Part shown: in pieces, positions 32,827-41,535 of the stretch
Position numbering within the stretch: position 1 is the stretch's first letter
How the letters are laid out: each line of letters begins with the position of its first letter
Assembly: GCA_024679535.1 (NCBI GenBank)
Contig: JAIBDF010000011.1
Coordinates: 1-41,535, forward strand
DNA: 41,535 nucleotides
DNA from: Chromatiales bacterium
GTDB lineage: Bacteria; Pseudomonadota; Gammaproteobacteria; Steroidobacterales; Woeseiaceae
Direction of reading: 5' to 3'
Program-made: the position numbers and the translations under genes
Notes under the pieces: generated by a model
What the model saw: the letters and a program-made list of their open reading frames with translations, nothing else
Database searches by the model: none
Told to the model about the DNA's origin: nothing

Positions 32827-35800
32827 TGGGGACTGTCCGTTACCGGCGCAACGTCAGGGTGATTCTCGGGCAAAGACGATTGCGTTGTGTCTTTGGGGCC
32901 CCGCGTTAGCATTCTCAAATCCTCCGTGATGACTGCCACCGCCGGTGTCACAAACAACACCATGAATCCGGAGATCACGATACCAAAGCCGAGGCTTACT
33001 GCCATCGGAATCAGAAACTGAGCTTGCGGGCTCGTTTCAAGCAGGAGCGGGGCCAGGCCCAGCGCCGTCGTCAACGTGGTCAAAACGATCGGACGAAAGC
33101 GGCGTGCAGCCGAAGACGCGGCCGCTTCCACAGGGTCGGCACCAGCTTCGCGGTGCTGGTTATAAAGATCAACGAGCACGACTGATGCATTAACCGCCAC
33201 ACCTGCCAATGCAACGATGCCAAAGATGGAGATGAAGGACAGCGAGAATCCGAGGACAAGATGGCCCAGTACGGCGCCCGCCAACCCGAGCGGAATGGAC
33301 ACGATAATAGCCAGCGGTTGCAGGTACGAACGTAACTGCGTCGCGATCATGGCGAAAATGACGAGGAGTACTATCACAAAGGCGCTGCCAATCGCGGCCA
33401 GGTCCTCGTTCTGGTCGCGGGTCGTGCCAGCGGCCACCCAGCGGAGGTCAGGGTATTGTTGCTCGAGGGCCGGCATCACCCGAGCCACTACAGCCTGGTT
33501 CGCGAGATTTGGCGTCGCTACTGCCTCGTCGACATCGGCGGTTACGGATACGACACGACGGCCATCGACTCGCCTGATCGAAGAGTACGCGCGACTTTCT
33601 TCGACGCTCGCGACCGTAAACAGCGGAGCTCTCGCACCATTGGGCAGCTGCACGCGGAAGCTGTTGAGCGCGTCGAGGCTCGTGCGGCTTGACTCCGGAT
33701 AGCGAACGTAAACGCGAATTTCCTCGCGACCACGCTGGATACGCTGCACTTCCTCTCCGAAGAACGCCTGTCGGACCTGCCCCGCAATGTCAGCCGGCCG
33801 CAACCCGGCAGCCTGGCCGGCGGCCGTTACATCAAATACCAGCTGCCGCTTGCCGAGGTCGAAGCTGTCCTCTATCTGGGTGACACCCTCTACAGCAGCC
33901 AGGCTCACCTTCATCGCGTTGGCCGCGGCGATTAGCTGAGCTTCATCCTGGTGGGCAAGCTCATACTCAATGTCGGGACCAAAACGCACGAAACTGGCGG
34001 CGAAGCCAACGCGCTCGGCACCTTCGATATTGCCAACCGCCTGTCGCCAGCGGCGCTCGATATCTGCGGCCGGAGTTTGCCGATCGCCGTATGGCGTCAG
34101 TTCGATTCGAACCTGCCCGATATTCTCAGACGAGGAGAAACTGCTTTGCGCGCCAGGACCACCACCGCTGGAAGCGCGCCCGCCGCTCGTCGCCGTGATC
34201 GATACGAACAGTTCTTCGCCGGTTTCATCGCGCGCGTCGGCCGCGACTTTGTTAGCCGCCGTGGTCATTTGCCGAATGGCCGCATCGGTGCGTTCGAATG
34301 GAGTCCCCTCGGGCATCGTCAGTGTCGCCGAAATGGAATTGCCCTCGATCTGCGGGAAAAAGATGAAGCGAACCTGGCCGTTCGCAAGCAGGCTCATGCA
34401 CAGAACGAAGAATGCGGCCGCAAGTCCAAGCGTCGCGTAGCGCCAGCGGGCAGCGAACGCGACCCCCGGTTTGATACCGCGGTCACGAACGTAGGCAAGC
34501 CCGCCGGCAATACGTGCCTGGATACGCTTGAGCATGCCGCGCGACCATGCGCCTCCATGACTCAGATGTGACGGCAGGATGCAGAACGCCTCAAGCAGCG
34601 ACACGAGCAAGACACAGATAACAACGATCGGGATCGCCCGCGTAACATCGCCAAACGTACCACCGGTGACCAGTAGTGGCGCAAATGCGGCAACGGTTGT
34701 CATCACGCCAACAACAACCGGTGCGAGCACGCCATGCGCGCCGCGGCTGGCTGCGACGTGACCCTCGAGACCACGCTCACGTTCGGCATCGATGTTTTCT
34801 CCAATGACTATGGCGTCGTCGACCACCAGGCCGAGCACGATGATGAGCCCGAACAAGGAGATCATTGTGATCGACACGCCGAGCGCGCCGAAGAGCAGGA
34901 AGCCGCCCATGAACGCCGTTGCAATTCCCATGCTCACCCAGACCGCCAGCCGGAGATCGAGCATCAGGACGAGGAACAGGAATACCAGGGCAAAGCCAAA
35001 AGCCCCATTGCGAAGGAGCAGGTTGACGCGTTCGCGCAAGAGTTGCGTCTCGTCTCTTAACTCAACGAGGGCAATACCGGCGGGGACCGCGTAGTCCGCG
35101 AGGTACTCATCAACCGCCTCTTTAACTTTGAGAACATCCTCGGCATCCGCGCGTGACACCTTAACAAAGACGGCGGGACGTCCATTGTATTGGTTGGATA
35201 GTTGTTCGCGCACGAATCCGTCGCGAACGATGGCGATATCGGACAGCCTGATCGTCGAACCGTCGGGCAATGTTCGCACCACGATCGATTCGAAGGCCCC
35301 ACCGTCCTGGCGCTTCTGGTTGGTGCGCAGGAGAATCTCACCCGAGCCGGAGACGATCGATCCGCCGGCCAGATCAACGGACGACTGACGCACCGCCCGC
35401 GCCACCTCACTGAAACTCAGACCATAGCGGCGCAGCGTCGCTTCGCTGATCTCGATTGAGATTTCATAGTCGCGAGCGCCTTCCAGCGACACCAGGGAAA
35501 TGCCGGGCTGGCTCAGAAGATCGCGTTCGATCTGCTCGGCGGCTCGCCGGAGCGCTGCCTCGCCAACGTCACCGACAACGGCGAGCGTGACCACACCGCC
35601 GGTAGGTTTGGGCGCAACGACGACCGGCTTTTCCGCGTTCTCGGGCGGGAAATCACTCAGCCGGTCAACAGCTGACTCCACGTCATCCTTGACGAGCTGC
35701 CGGTCGACAAAATCAGCTGTTTCGATCGTGACAACGCCGACATTCTCGGACGCGGACGAGGTTACGCGTTTCACGCCGTCAATTCCCAGCACGGCTTCTT

Positions 35801-36059
35801 CGACGCGCCGCGTGATGCCTTCCTCAACCTCGGCAGGCGTGGCACCCGGAAACGGCGTGGTCACCACAACGGTGCCCGGGGAAATGGTTGGAAATACCTG
35901 GGATCGGAGGTTCATGGCGGATAATGCACCGCCAACCAGCAACAGGACCATCAGCAGGTTGGCCGCCACGGGGTTTGCGATGAACCACGCGACAAGGCCG
36001 CGACGCCGGTCAGCGTGACGCACCGACGGTATTGTCGGACTATTTTCCGACAACGGCAT
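32823..36059 (-). CDS. RND efflux permease 2, with Asn in place of the TM10 lysine
   Basis: This encodes 1078 residues from the ATG at 36059, which lies 20 bases inside the end of the adaptor gene; the frame is open to 36125. The N-terminal helix (VAWFIANPVAANLLMVLLLVG) and porter loop (TTPFPGATPAEVEEGITRRV) are of the AcrB-like superfamily. TM4 holds GLVVDDAIVIGENID, so the proton-relay Asp pair is present. In TM10 the segment aligned with AcrB GLSAKNAILIVE reads GVAVNASVVLVD, so the relay Lys is replaced by Asn. The subfamily with that change is known, but its ions and drugs are less certain. Length is slightly above the usual 1030-1060. Substrate unknown. Confidence 0.85.
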   Translation of the reverse strand: MPLSENSPTIPSVRHADRRRGLVAWFIANPVAANLLMVLLLVGGALSAMNLRSQVFPTISPGTVVVTTPFPGATPAEVEEGITRRVEEAVLGIDGVKRVTSSASENVGVVTIETADFVDRQLVKDDVESAVDRLSDFPPENAEKPVVVAPKPTGGVVTLAVVGDVGEAALRRAAEQIERDLLSQPGISLVSLEGARDYEISIEISEATLRRYGLSFSEVARAVRQSSVDLAGGSIVSGSGEILLRTNQKRQDGGAFESIVVRTLPDGSTIRLSDIAIVRDGFVREQLSNQYNGRPAVFVKVSRADAEDVLKVKEAVDEYLADYAVPAGIALVELRDETQLLRERVNLLLRNGAFGFALVFLFLVLMLDLRLAVWVSMGIATAFMGGFLLFGALGVSITMISLFGLIIVLGLVVDDAIVIGENIDAERERGLEGHVAASRGAHGVLAPVVVGVMTTVAAFAPLLVTGGTFGDVTRAIPIVVICVLLVSLLEAFCILPSHLSHGGAWSRGMLKRIQARIAGGLAYVRDRGIKPGVAFAARWRYATLGLAAAFFVLCMSLLANGQVRFIFFPQIEGNSISATLTMPEGTPFERTDAAIRQMTTAANKVAADARDETGEELFVSITATSGGRASSGGGPGAQSSFSSSENIGQVRIELTPYGDRQTPAADIERRWRQAVGNIEGAERVGFAASFVRFGPDIEYELAHQDEAQLIAAANAMKVSLAAVEGVTQIEDSFDLGKRQLVFDVTAAGQAAGLRPADIAGQVRQAFFGEEVQRIQRGREEIRVYVRYPESSRTSLDALNSFRVQLPNGARAPLFTVASVEESRAYSSIRRVDGRRVVSVTADVDEAVATPNLANQAVVARVMPALEQQYPDLRWVAAGTTRDQNEDLAAIGSAFVIVLLVIFAMIATQLRSYLQPLAIIVSIPLGLAGAVLGHLVLGFSLSFISIFGIVALAGVAVNASVVLVDLYNQHREAGADPVEAAASSAARRFRPIVLTTLTTALGLAPLLLETSPQAQFLIPMAVSLGFGIVISGFMVLFVTPAVAVITEDLRMLTRGPKDTTQSSLPENHPDVAPVTDSPQ

Positions 36060-37203
36060 TGCCGCCGCCGGGTGGTACCAGGCTGCGCTCCAGGCTTGCA
36101 TTGACCTCGAGGCCGGCGCGAACATCCGCCGGAGGTATTGCCACGATTCCGTCGGCTATATCGAACGCTCTGACAACCGCAACGTTGTCGTCGGTACCGA
36201 GCACTTCGACACGGCGCTCCTCGAGCCGCCCATCCTTGACGACCCAGACCTGGTCTCGGGACGTCAGTGAAGCGGCCGGCACCCTGTACGCCTGCGGCGC
36301 GTCCCGCCCGACAATCGCCACGCTGACGAACTCACCAAGAATCAGCGACTCGGTTTTATCAGCACTGACATAAAGTGTTCCGAGACGAGTTTGTTCGTTT
36401 AGCGCGGCCGCCTCTCGCACGACCAGCCCGGTGAGGACGTCGTCGCGTGCGCCTTCCCGGACGATCGACGCCGTCTGGCCGATCGCATCGCCGATAAGTG
36501 CCAGCTCTTCCAGGGAGACGGGCACGGCTATCTCGAGGCTATCGACCGAAAACATCGAGCCGACCCTGGAGCCTGTGCTCACAACCTGACCAACCGCCAA
36601 TCCTGTTTCCAGCACACGAGCGTTGAATGGTGAACGGATGACGGTCCTTTGCAGCGACAGCTCTGCCGCTTGACGTGCCGCCTCTGCGCTGTGAATGCGC
36701 GCTTTGGTCGCCGCTATTTGCGGAATACGTGCAATAAGGTCGGGGATCTTGCGATCCGGAAACTGCTGGTTCCAGACCTGCTTTTCTGCGGTTGCCTGAG
36801 CCTCCAAAAGTGCGAGCTCACTGCGGGCCGCCTCGATTTCTGCAAGCGTTCGCTCGACGGCCAACCTGTAGTCCGCCGGATCGATCCTCAACAATACGTC
36901 ACCTTTGGCGACGCGCGATCCCGGCCGAAATTTGGACGACACTTCGATGACCCGCCCGGATACCTGTGGAATAACCTCGGTGGTGGTGCGTGATTCGACC
37001 ACGCCGTTAAGGCGAACGGTTGGCTGATAGCTGCTGACCTGGGGCTCTACCACCGAAACGATCGGGCGCTTCACGGCCGGCGTCGGGTAGGAGGCAGCCT
37101 GATCTGGTTTGAGGGAAATTGACAATAGAACCGCGGCGCCGACGACGGACACGACGAACAGTAGCTGGAAGGTTCCAGCGAAACGGTGGATCAACTGGCT
37201 CAT
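36040..37203 (-). CDS. RND periplasmic adaptor subunit 2
   Basis: This encodes 387 residues from the ATG at 37203; the frame is open to 37278 but that 25-codon part is not signal-like. The N-terminal membrane anchor is FQLLFVVSVVGAAVLLSISL, not a lipobox. The membrane-fusion layout is visible: beta-barrel and lipoyl halves (VVESRTTTEVIPQVSGRVIE, GSRVAKGDVLLRIDPADY), an alpha-hairpin (about 120-190, rich in Ala/Glu/Gln), IRSPFNARVLETGLAVGQVV and a C-terminal barrel (FVSVAIVGRDAPQAYRVPAA). It bridges the inner-membrane permease 2, encoded next, to an outer-membrane channel not seen here. It lies 90 bases below permease 1. Confidence 0.85.
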   Translation of the reverse strand: MSQLIHRFAGTFQLLFVVSVVGAAVLLSISLKPDQAASYPTPAVKRPIVSVVEPQVSSYQPTVRLNGVVESRTTTEVIPQVSGRVIEVSSKFRPGSRVAKGDVLLRIDPADYRLAVERTLAEIEAARSELALLEAQATAEKQVWNQQFPDRKIPDLIARIPQIAATKARIHSAEAARQAAELSLQRTVIRSPFNARVLETGLAVGQVVSTGSRVGSMFSVDSLEIAVPVSLEELALIGDAIGQTASIVREGARDDVLTGLVVREAAALNEQTRLGTLYVSADKTESLILGEFVSVAIVGRDAPQAYRVPAASLTSRDQVWVVKDGRLEERRVEVLGTDDNVAVVRAFDIADGIVAIPPADVRAGLEVNASLERSLVPPGGGNAVVGK

Positions 37204-37293
37204 GAGCAGGCAATTCCGGATAGCTACGCCCTCATGATGCGGGTTCCAGCCGCAAATGTCTGTTTCGACTTGTAACAATCCGGCGCGAGCCGT

Positions 37294-40200
37294 CTATCTG
37301 GTCAGGGCCTCACCTTCGAGGCTGTCCGCATGATCGAGGTCGTCTTTGAGGCGGCCCGTCTCTGCAGCCCGCGCCCTGGACAGTGGCGCCAACAGAGAAT
37401 ACAGCACCGGCGTAAGGTACAAAGTGAATACCGCCGCCAGTGCCAGGCCGCCAAAAACAACCCAGCCGATCGACGAACGCGCTTCCGCACCCGCCCCCCT
37501 GCTGAGTACCAGCGGCAGCGCGCCCAGCATGGTCGAGGTCAGCGTCATCATGACCGGCCGGAAGCGCCGTGCGGCACCCCGTTCTATAGCATCCCGAACC
37601 TCGTAACCCTTGTCGCGCAGCTGGTCCGCAAACTCGACCACGAGCACGCTGTTCTTGGCCATCAGGCCTATCAGCAGGACCAGGCCGATCTGCGAGTAGA
37701 TATTCAGGGATGCCCCGGTCAGAAACAGCGCAAAGATCGCGGCGGCAACACCAAACGGCACGATCAGGGTAACGACAACCGCACTCGTGAACCCCTCGAA
37801 CTGGGCACACAGGACGAGAAAGATCACAGCAAGTGCGACGAAGTAAGTCAGTGCCACGGCACTCGACGACTCTTCAAGCTGCGCTGCTTCGCCGAGCATC
37901 ATGAGCGACACATTTTCGGGCAGCACGTCTGCGCCAAGCGCGCGCAACTCGTCGACAGCCGTTTGCAACGGGAAGGAATCCGGTCGCTCGATATCGATCT
38001 CGATCGCACGCCGCTGTGCCTGACGATTGAGTTCGGTGGCGACACCCTCTTCTTTTAGCGTCACCACACTTGAAAGCGGGACAAGTCCGCCGTCCCGCGT
38101 GTTCACATACAGGTTGATGAGATCCGACGGGTCGTTGATGTCGCCGCTCGCCGATTCGAGCAGGATGGGCACCGCCTGGTCGTCGATATTCAGGTCAATG
38201 AGCTCGTCGCCATCGATCATCGCCCGCAGGGTTGCAGCCAGCCCCTGGAAATCAACGCCGAGGTCGGCCGCCCGGCGTCGGTCGATTTCGACGGAGAGTT
38301 GCGGCTGTGTCGGATCGAAGTTGATGCGTGGTTGGCTCAGCTCGGGGATGCGCTCTTCAATTGCAGCGGCATACGCTTTGGCCGCTGCGAAGATCTCGTC
38401 ATAGTCGTTGCCGAGCAGGGCAACGCGGAGACCGCTTCCCCAGGTTCGCAGGTTGAGGCTGTTGCCGCCCCAGATGCCGACGCGGGCACCCGGGATCCCC
38501 GCCAGCTTGCCGCGCAGCTCGTCCGCAATGTCCTGCTGACTGCGCTCACGGTCGCCCCAGTCTGCGAGGGGTATGGACAGGAAGCTGCGGTTCGGATCCC
38601 AGTTACCGACCGTCGTGTACACCCCCTGCGCCTCTCCACTATCGAGCAGGGGTTGCAGGTACTCCTCGATCTGCCGTGTCTGTCGGTCCATGTAGCCGAT
38701 ACCGACACCGTCCGGCCCGGTGGCCAGAATGCGCAGCGTGCCGCGATCCTCGGGTGGCACCAGCTGCTTGTCGAGCGCCTGGTATGCGAAACCGGCGCCG
38801 ATGGCAAACACGAGTGCGCCGGCTATGCTCAACCAGGGCCGGTTAAGAACCACGCCAAGCGATAGCTGGTACGCCGACGCAATTTTTTTGCCCATACGCG
38901 CTGCTGGCCCCGACGCCGCATGCGAGCTGCTTCCCCTCACCAGCCGGACCGCAGCCGCCGGCACCAGCGACAGTGCAACAAGACTGGAGATAATTACCGC
39001 GCACGCCAGCACGATGCCGAACTCACGGAACAACAGCCCCGTCGTGCCGCCGAGGAAGGAAATCGGTACGAACACGGAGACCAGCACGGCGGTCGTCGCA
39101 ACGACCGCGAAGAAAACCTGCCGCGTTCCGATGACGGCCGCAGCTCTTGCTCGCAAACCCTCATTGTGCTGGCGCTGGATGTTCTCGAGAACGACGATCG
39201 CATCGTCGACAACGAGCCCCGTCGCCAGTACCAGTGCAAGCAGGGTGAGGATGTTAATGGAGAAACCAAACAACCAGATTGCGGCGATGGTGCCGATGAG
39301 CGACACCGGGATGGCCATGGCGGGAATCAGCGTTGCACGCAGACTGCCCATGAACACCCAGATCGTTGTAACGACAACCGCCATCGACAGCGCCAGGGTG
39401 AGCAGCACCTGCGCCACCGAGTTGCGAATAAATAGCGCCTGGTCGTCGGTCACGACGATCTCGAGCTCGTCAAAGCGCGCGTTGATACGGCCAACCGCTG
39501 CCATGATGCCGTCCGAAATCTCGATCGTGTTCGAGTTTGCCTGGCGCAGGACGTTGAGTCCCAGGACCGGCGATCCGTTCAGGCGCGACAGGGAGTCCGC
39601 ATCCTCGGGCCCGAAGTAAACATTGGCGACATCACCCACTCTCACCGAGTCACGAATGATGATTTCGGCCACCTCCGACGCATCGACCGCCGTGGCATCG
39701 GCACGCACAATCAGCTGCTGTTCGGCGGAGCGGAAACTGCCAGCCGGAACGTCAAACGGCGCTTGGCGCAAAGCGGCCGCAACATCGCCGATCGACAGGC
39801 CATAACTGGTGAGTCGCATTGCATCGAGCGAGACACGCAACACCCGCTGGCGATTGCCCGACAACTGCACGTCGGCGACACCGTCGATGGAAATCAGCAT
39901 CGGTACGATGTCTTTTTCAACGAGGCGCGTCAGGCGCTCCTCGGTGAGGCTGTCAGTCATCACGGCGAGACTCACAACAGCCTGGGCATCATCGTCGGCT
40001 TTTACGACCACGATCTGTTCCACGCGGTCGGGCAACCGGCGCGTCACTCGGCTGACGGCTTCGCGCACATCGGCGGCGGCACTGTCGATGTTTATGCCGG
40101 GACGAAACTCGATGTAGATGCGGCCGTTATTCTCTTCGGATGCGGAGCGGATCGTGTCTATACCGGATACGCGCGCAATGGCACCTTCGAGCAGGGACAC

Positions 40201-40407
40201 GACCTCGGTATCCATGGTTTCTGGCGAAGCGCCCGGGAAGTCGACCCGCACGGTGACGACCGGGCGATCAACATTCGGCAGCTCGCGAACCTCGACCGCA
40301 AAGAGCGCTGCAAGGCCGGCCAGAACCACCAACAGGTTTATGACCAGCACGAGCACCGGTCTACGAATGCTCAGGCTGGGCAGGTCATTGCGTTGCGTAT
40401 CGTTCAT
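37294..40407 (-). CDS. RND efflux permease 1 (AcrB/MexB-like)
   Basis: This encodes a 1037-residue protein of normal HAE-type length. It starts with a cytosolic segment and IRRPVLVLVINLLVVLAGLA. The porter signature VDFPGASPETMDTEVVSLLE, TM4 GLVVDDAIVVLENIQ (Asp pair) and TM10 IGLMAKNSVLVVEFADQLR (Lys kept) are all present, so the full proton relay is there. It contains two large periplasmic loops and twelve expected helices. It likely exports drugs or amphiphiles with adaptor 1, encoded 20 bases upstream. It ends in an acidic tail (DDLDHADSLEGE). Confidence 0.9.
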   Translation of the reverse strand: MNDTQRNDLPSLSIRRPVLVLVINLLVVLAGLAALFAVEVRELPNVDRPVVTVRVDFPGASPETMDTEVVSLLEGAIARVSGIDTIRSASEENNGRIYIEFRPGINIDSAAADVREAVSRVTRRLPDRVEQIVVVKADDDAQAVVSLAVMTDSLTEERLTRLVEKDIVPMLISIDGVADVQLSGNRQRVLRVSLDAMRLTSYGLSIGDVAAALRQAPFDVPAGSFRSAEQQLIVRADATAVDASEVAEIIIRDSVRVGDVANVYFGPEDADSLSRLNGSPVLGLNVLRQANSNTIEISDGIMAAVGRINARFDELEIVVTDDQALFIRNSVAQVLLTLALSMAVVVTTIWVFMGSLRATLIPAMAIPVSLIGTIAAIWLFGFSINILTLLALVLATGLVVDDAIVVLENIQRQHNEGLRARAAAVIGTRQVFFAVVATTAVLVSVFVPISFLGGTTGLLFREFGIVLACAVIISSLVALSLVPAAAVRLVRGSSSHAASGPAARMGKKIASAYQLSLGVVLNRPWLSIAGALVFAIGAGFAYQALDKQLVPPEDRGTLRILATGPDGVGIGYMDRQTRQIEEYLQPLLDSGEAQGVYTTVGNWDPNRSFLSIPLADWGDRERSQQDIADELRGKLAGIPGARVGIWGGNSLNLRTWGSGLRVALLGNDYDEIFAAAKAYAAAIEERIPELSQPRINFDPTQPQLSVEIDRRRAADLGVDFQGLAATLRAMIDGDELIDLNIDDQAVPILLESASGDINDPSDLINLYVNTRDGGLVPLSSVVTLKEEGVATELNRQAQRRAIEIDIERPDSFPLQTAVDELRALGADVLPENVSLMMLGEAAQLEESSSAVALTYFVALAVIFLVLCAQFEGFTSAVVVTLIVPFGVAAAIFALFLTGASLNIYSQIGLVLLIGLMAKNSVLVVEFADQLRDKGYEVRDAIERGAARRFRPVMMTLTSTMLGALPLVLSRGAGAEARSSIGWVVFGGLALAAVFTLYLTPVLYSLLAPLSRARAAETGRLKDDLDHADSLEGEALTR

Positions 40408-40427
40408 CGAACCAAAACGGGTGACGA

Positions 40428-41510
40428 TTAATCGTCTTCGGAGAAGCGGGCGCCGTCGCCGGAGCCAGCGAGGCGTTTCTCGTCATAGACGACGCTAATG
40501 CCGTCACGCATACGTTGCGTACCCTCAACAACGACCACGTCTCCTGCGGCGAAGTTACCATCGATCAGGATATAACCCTCGCGACGCTGGATAACCTCGA
40601 CGGGCATACGGGTGGCCACCCCGTCAACAACGGTCCAGATGTAAGCACCTTCCGCGCCCCACAGTACTGCGGTCTCCGGCGCGGCAGCGTAGCGCTCGCC
40701 CTGGATGCTCGCGCTAACGCGGAAGCTCATCCCGGGCCGCAACAGGTCGTCCTCGTTATCAACCCTGGCGCGCGCTACAAAGGTTCGGTTGCGAGGATCG
40801 ATGCGGCTGCCGATATCAACGACTTCGCCCTGGACCGACGGCATAGCGGTACCCCAGGTCTCGAGCTTGATAGTTTCGCCGGCAGCGAACTCACCAATGT
40901 ACGCCTCGGGAACCTCGAAGCTGACCAGCAGGAAGCTGCGATCGTCGAGTGTGGTGATCATGGTGTCGGGGCCGACGCGATCACCCGGGTCGACTTCGCT
41001 GGCACCAACATGTCCATCGAAGACCGCCACGATACTGCGATCGGCGAGTGAGATGCGCGCCTGCTCAAGTTCAAGACGGGCCGTTTCGACGGCAATGCGG
41101 GCGGTGTCGAGAGTCGTCGGTAACACGGCACCGCTGTTGGCCGACCGTGAATAACGGTCGTAGAGGCGCGTGGCGTCCTCCAGTTTCAGCCGGGCAAGTT
41201 CGACCGCCAGCCTTTCCTCGCGGCTGTCGAGTTGTACGAGGATGTCACCCTTTTCAACCAGCTGTCCTGGTTCAAAGTTGACGGCAACGACTTCGCCCGA
41301 GGCCGCGGGATGGAGTTCCGCAGACAGGACGGCGCGCGATGTGCCGATAGCCTCGACGCGTGTGTTCGCATACTCGTATTGCAGCAACTCCGCGATCACG
41401 GCTACAGGCTGTGCGCCGGCCGCGCGCGACGGCGCGGGTGCTTCGGAGCAGGCGCTCATCAGCAGTGCGGACGATATCGCAAAGAGTACGGTTGTCTTTG
41501 TACGGAACAT
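40428..41510 (-). CDS. RND periplasmic adaptor subunit 1, lipoprotein
   Basis: This encodes 360 residues with a lipoprotein-type signal (VLFAISSALLMSAC, Cys21), so it is probably lipid-anchored to the inner membrane. It shows the membrane-fusion protein order: lipoyl half HPAASGEVVAVNFEPGQLVE, DILVQLDSREERLAVE, an alpha-hairpin at about 110-160, second lipoyl half VFDGHVGASEVDPGDRV, barrel (VSFEVPEAYIGEFAAGE) and membrane-proximal domain (GEGAYIWTV-like stretch near AEGAYIWTVVDG). The tail is acidic (FSEDD). It is the first gene of the efflux operon within the window; nothing is visible in the 25 bases upstream to the edge beyond a GGGCG-type ribosome site. Confidence 0.85.
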   Translation of the reverse strand: MFRTKTTVLFAISSALLMSACSEAPAPSRAAGAQPVAVIAELLQYEYANTRVEAIGTSRAVLSAELHPAASGEVVAVNFEPGQLVEKGDILVQLDSREERLAVELARLKLEDATRLYDRYSRSANSGAVLPTTLDTARIAVETARLELEQARISLADRSIVAVFDGHVGASEVDPGDRVGPDTMITTLDDRSFLLVSFEVPEAYIGEFAAGETIKLETWGTAMPSVQGEVVDIGSRIDPRNRTFVARARVDNEDDLLRPGMSFRVSASIQGERYAAAPETAVLWGAEGAYIWTVVDGVATRMPVEVIQRREGYILIDGNFAAGDVVVVEGTQRMRDGISVVYDEKRLAGSGDGARFSEDD

Positions 41511-41535
41511 GGAGCGCCCTCGTGAATCCCGTCGA

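Noticed and set aside
37330-38058. 242-codon plus-strand frame antisense to RND permease 1
   Set aside because: Shadow of a GC-rich coding strand; arginine/glutamine-rich, no motif, and the permease motifs on the other strand are intact.
1-41535. Insertion sequences, integrases, phage genes, CRISPR arrays, tRNA or rRNA genes
   Set aside because: None seen on either strand; repeats observed were short inverted arms and HEAT-repeat coding periodicity only.

Overview
The window reads as chromosomal DNA of a free-living, probably marine or sediment, Gram-negative bacterium. Outer-membrane barrels, RND pumps, a lipoprotein adaptor and a HupE/UreJ + DUF3604 module support this, and the overall style suggests a gammaproteobacterium of the Woeseia/Chromatiales kind. 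The taxonomy is inference; no rRNA, tRNA, CRISPR array or insertion sequence was seen.

Layout. 1-2455: the 5' part of a COG2187-type kinase/ATPase gene running off the left edge, a decayed fragment of a TPR/TolB-like sensor gene, a small outer-membrane barrel and a COG3687 metal-dependent hydrolase. 2508-5417: a YiiX/C92-type amidase, then a coupled PAP2-like phosphatase and NTF2-like membrane-anchored protein. 5437-15813 (minus strand): nine tightly packed genes, nearly all overlapping by 1 to 10 bases. In transcription order these are a GNAT-like protein, a GH3-type acyl-adenylating amide synthetase, two B12-type radical SAM enzymes, a double-GNAT protein, two more B12-type radical SAM enzymes, a small membrane protein and a fatty acid desaturase. 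I do not recognise this set as a described pathway. It looks like a lipid or acyl-amide biosynthetic operon and is the most interesting object in the window.

15974-20416 (minus): a cytochrome-b/ferric-reductase-like membrane gene carrying an apparent one-base frameshift, then DUF3604, a parvulin-type prolyl isomerase and HupE/UreJ, probably one operon. 20541-22757: a TolB-like/TPR sensor, the intact relative of the fragment at 630. 22831-25171: a divergent SDR and Baeyer-Villiger-type monooxygenase pair. 25332-31717: a secreted HEAT-repeat giant and a PA14-containing family 3 beta-glucosidase. 31729-41510 (minus): a five-gene efflux operon with two adaptor/RND permease pairs and a terminal DUF2141-MipA/OmpV fusion, without a TolC-type outer-membrane gene in view.

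All calls rest on reading motifs and translations by eye; no database search or computation was run.
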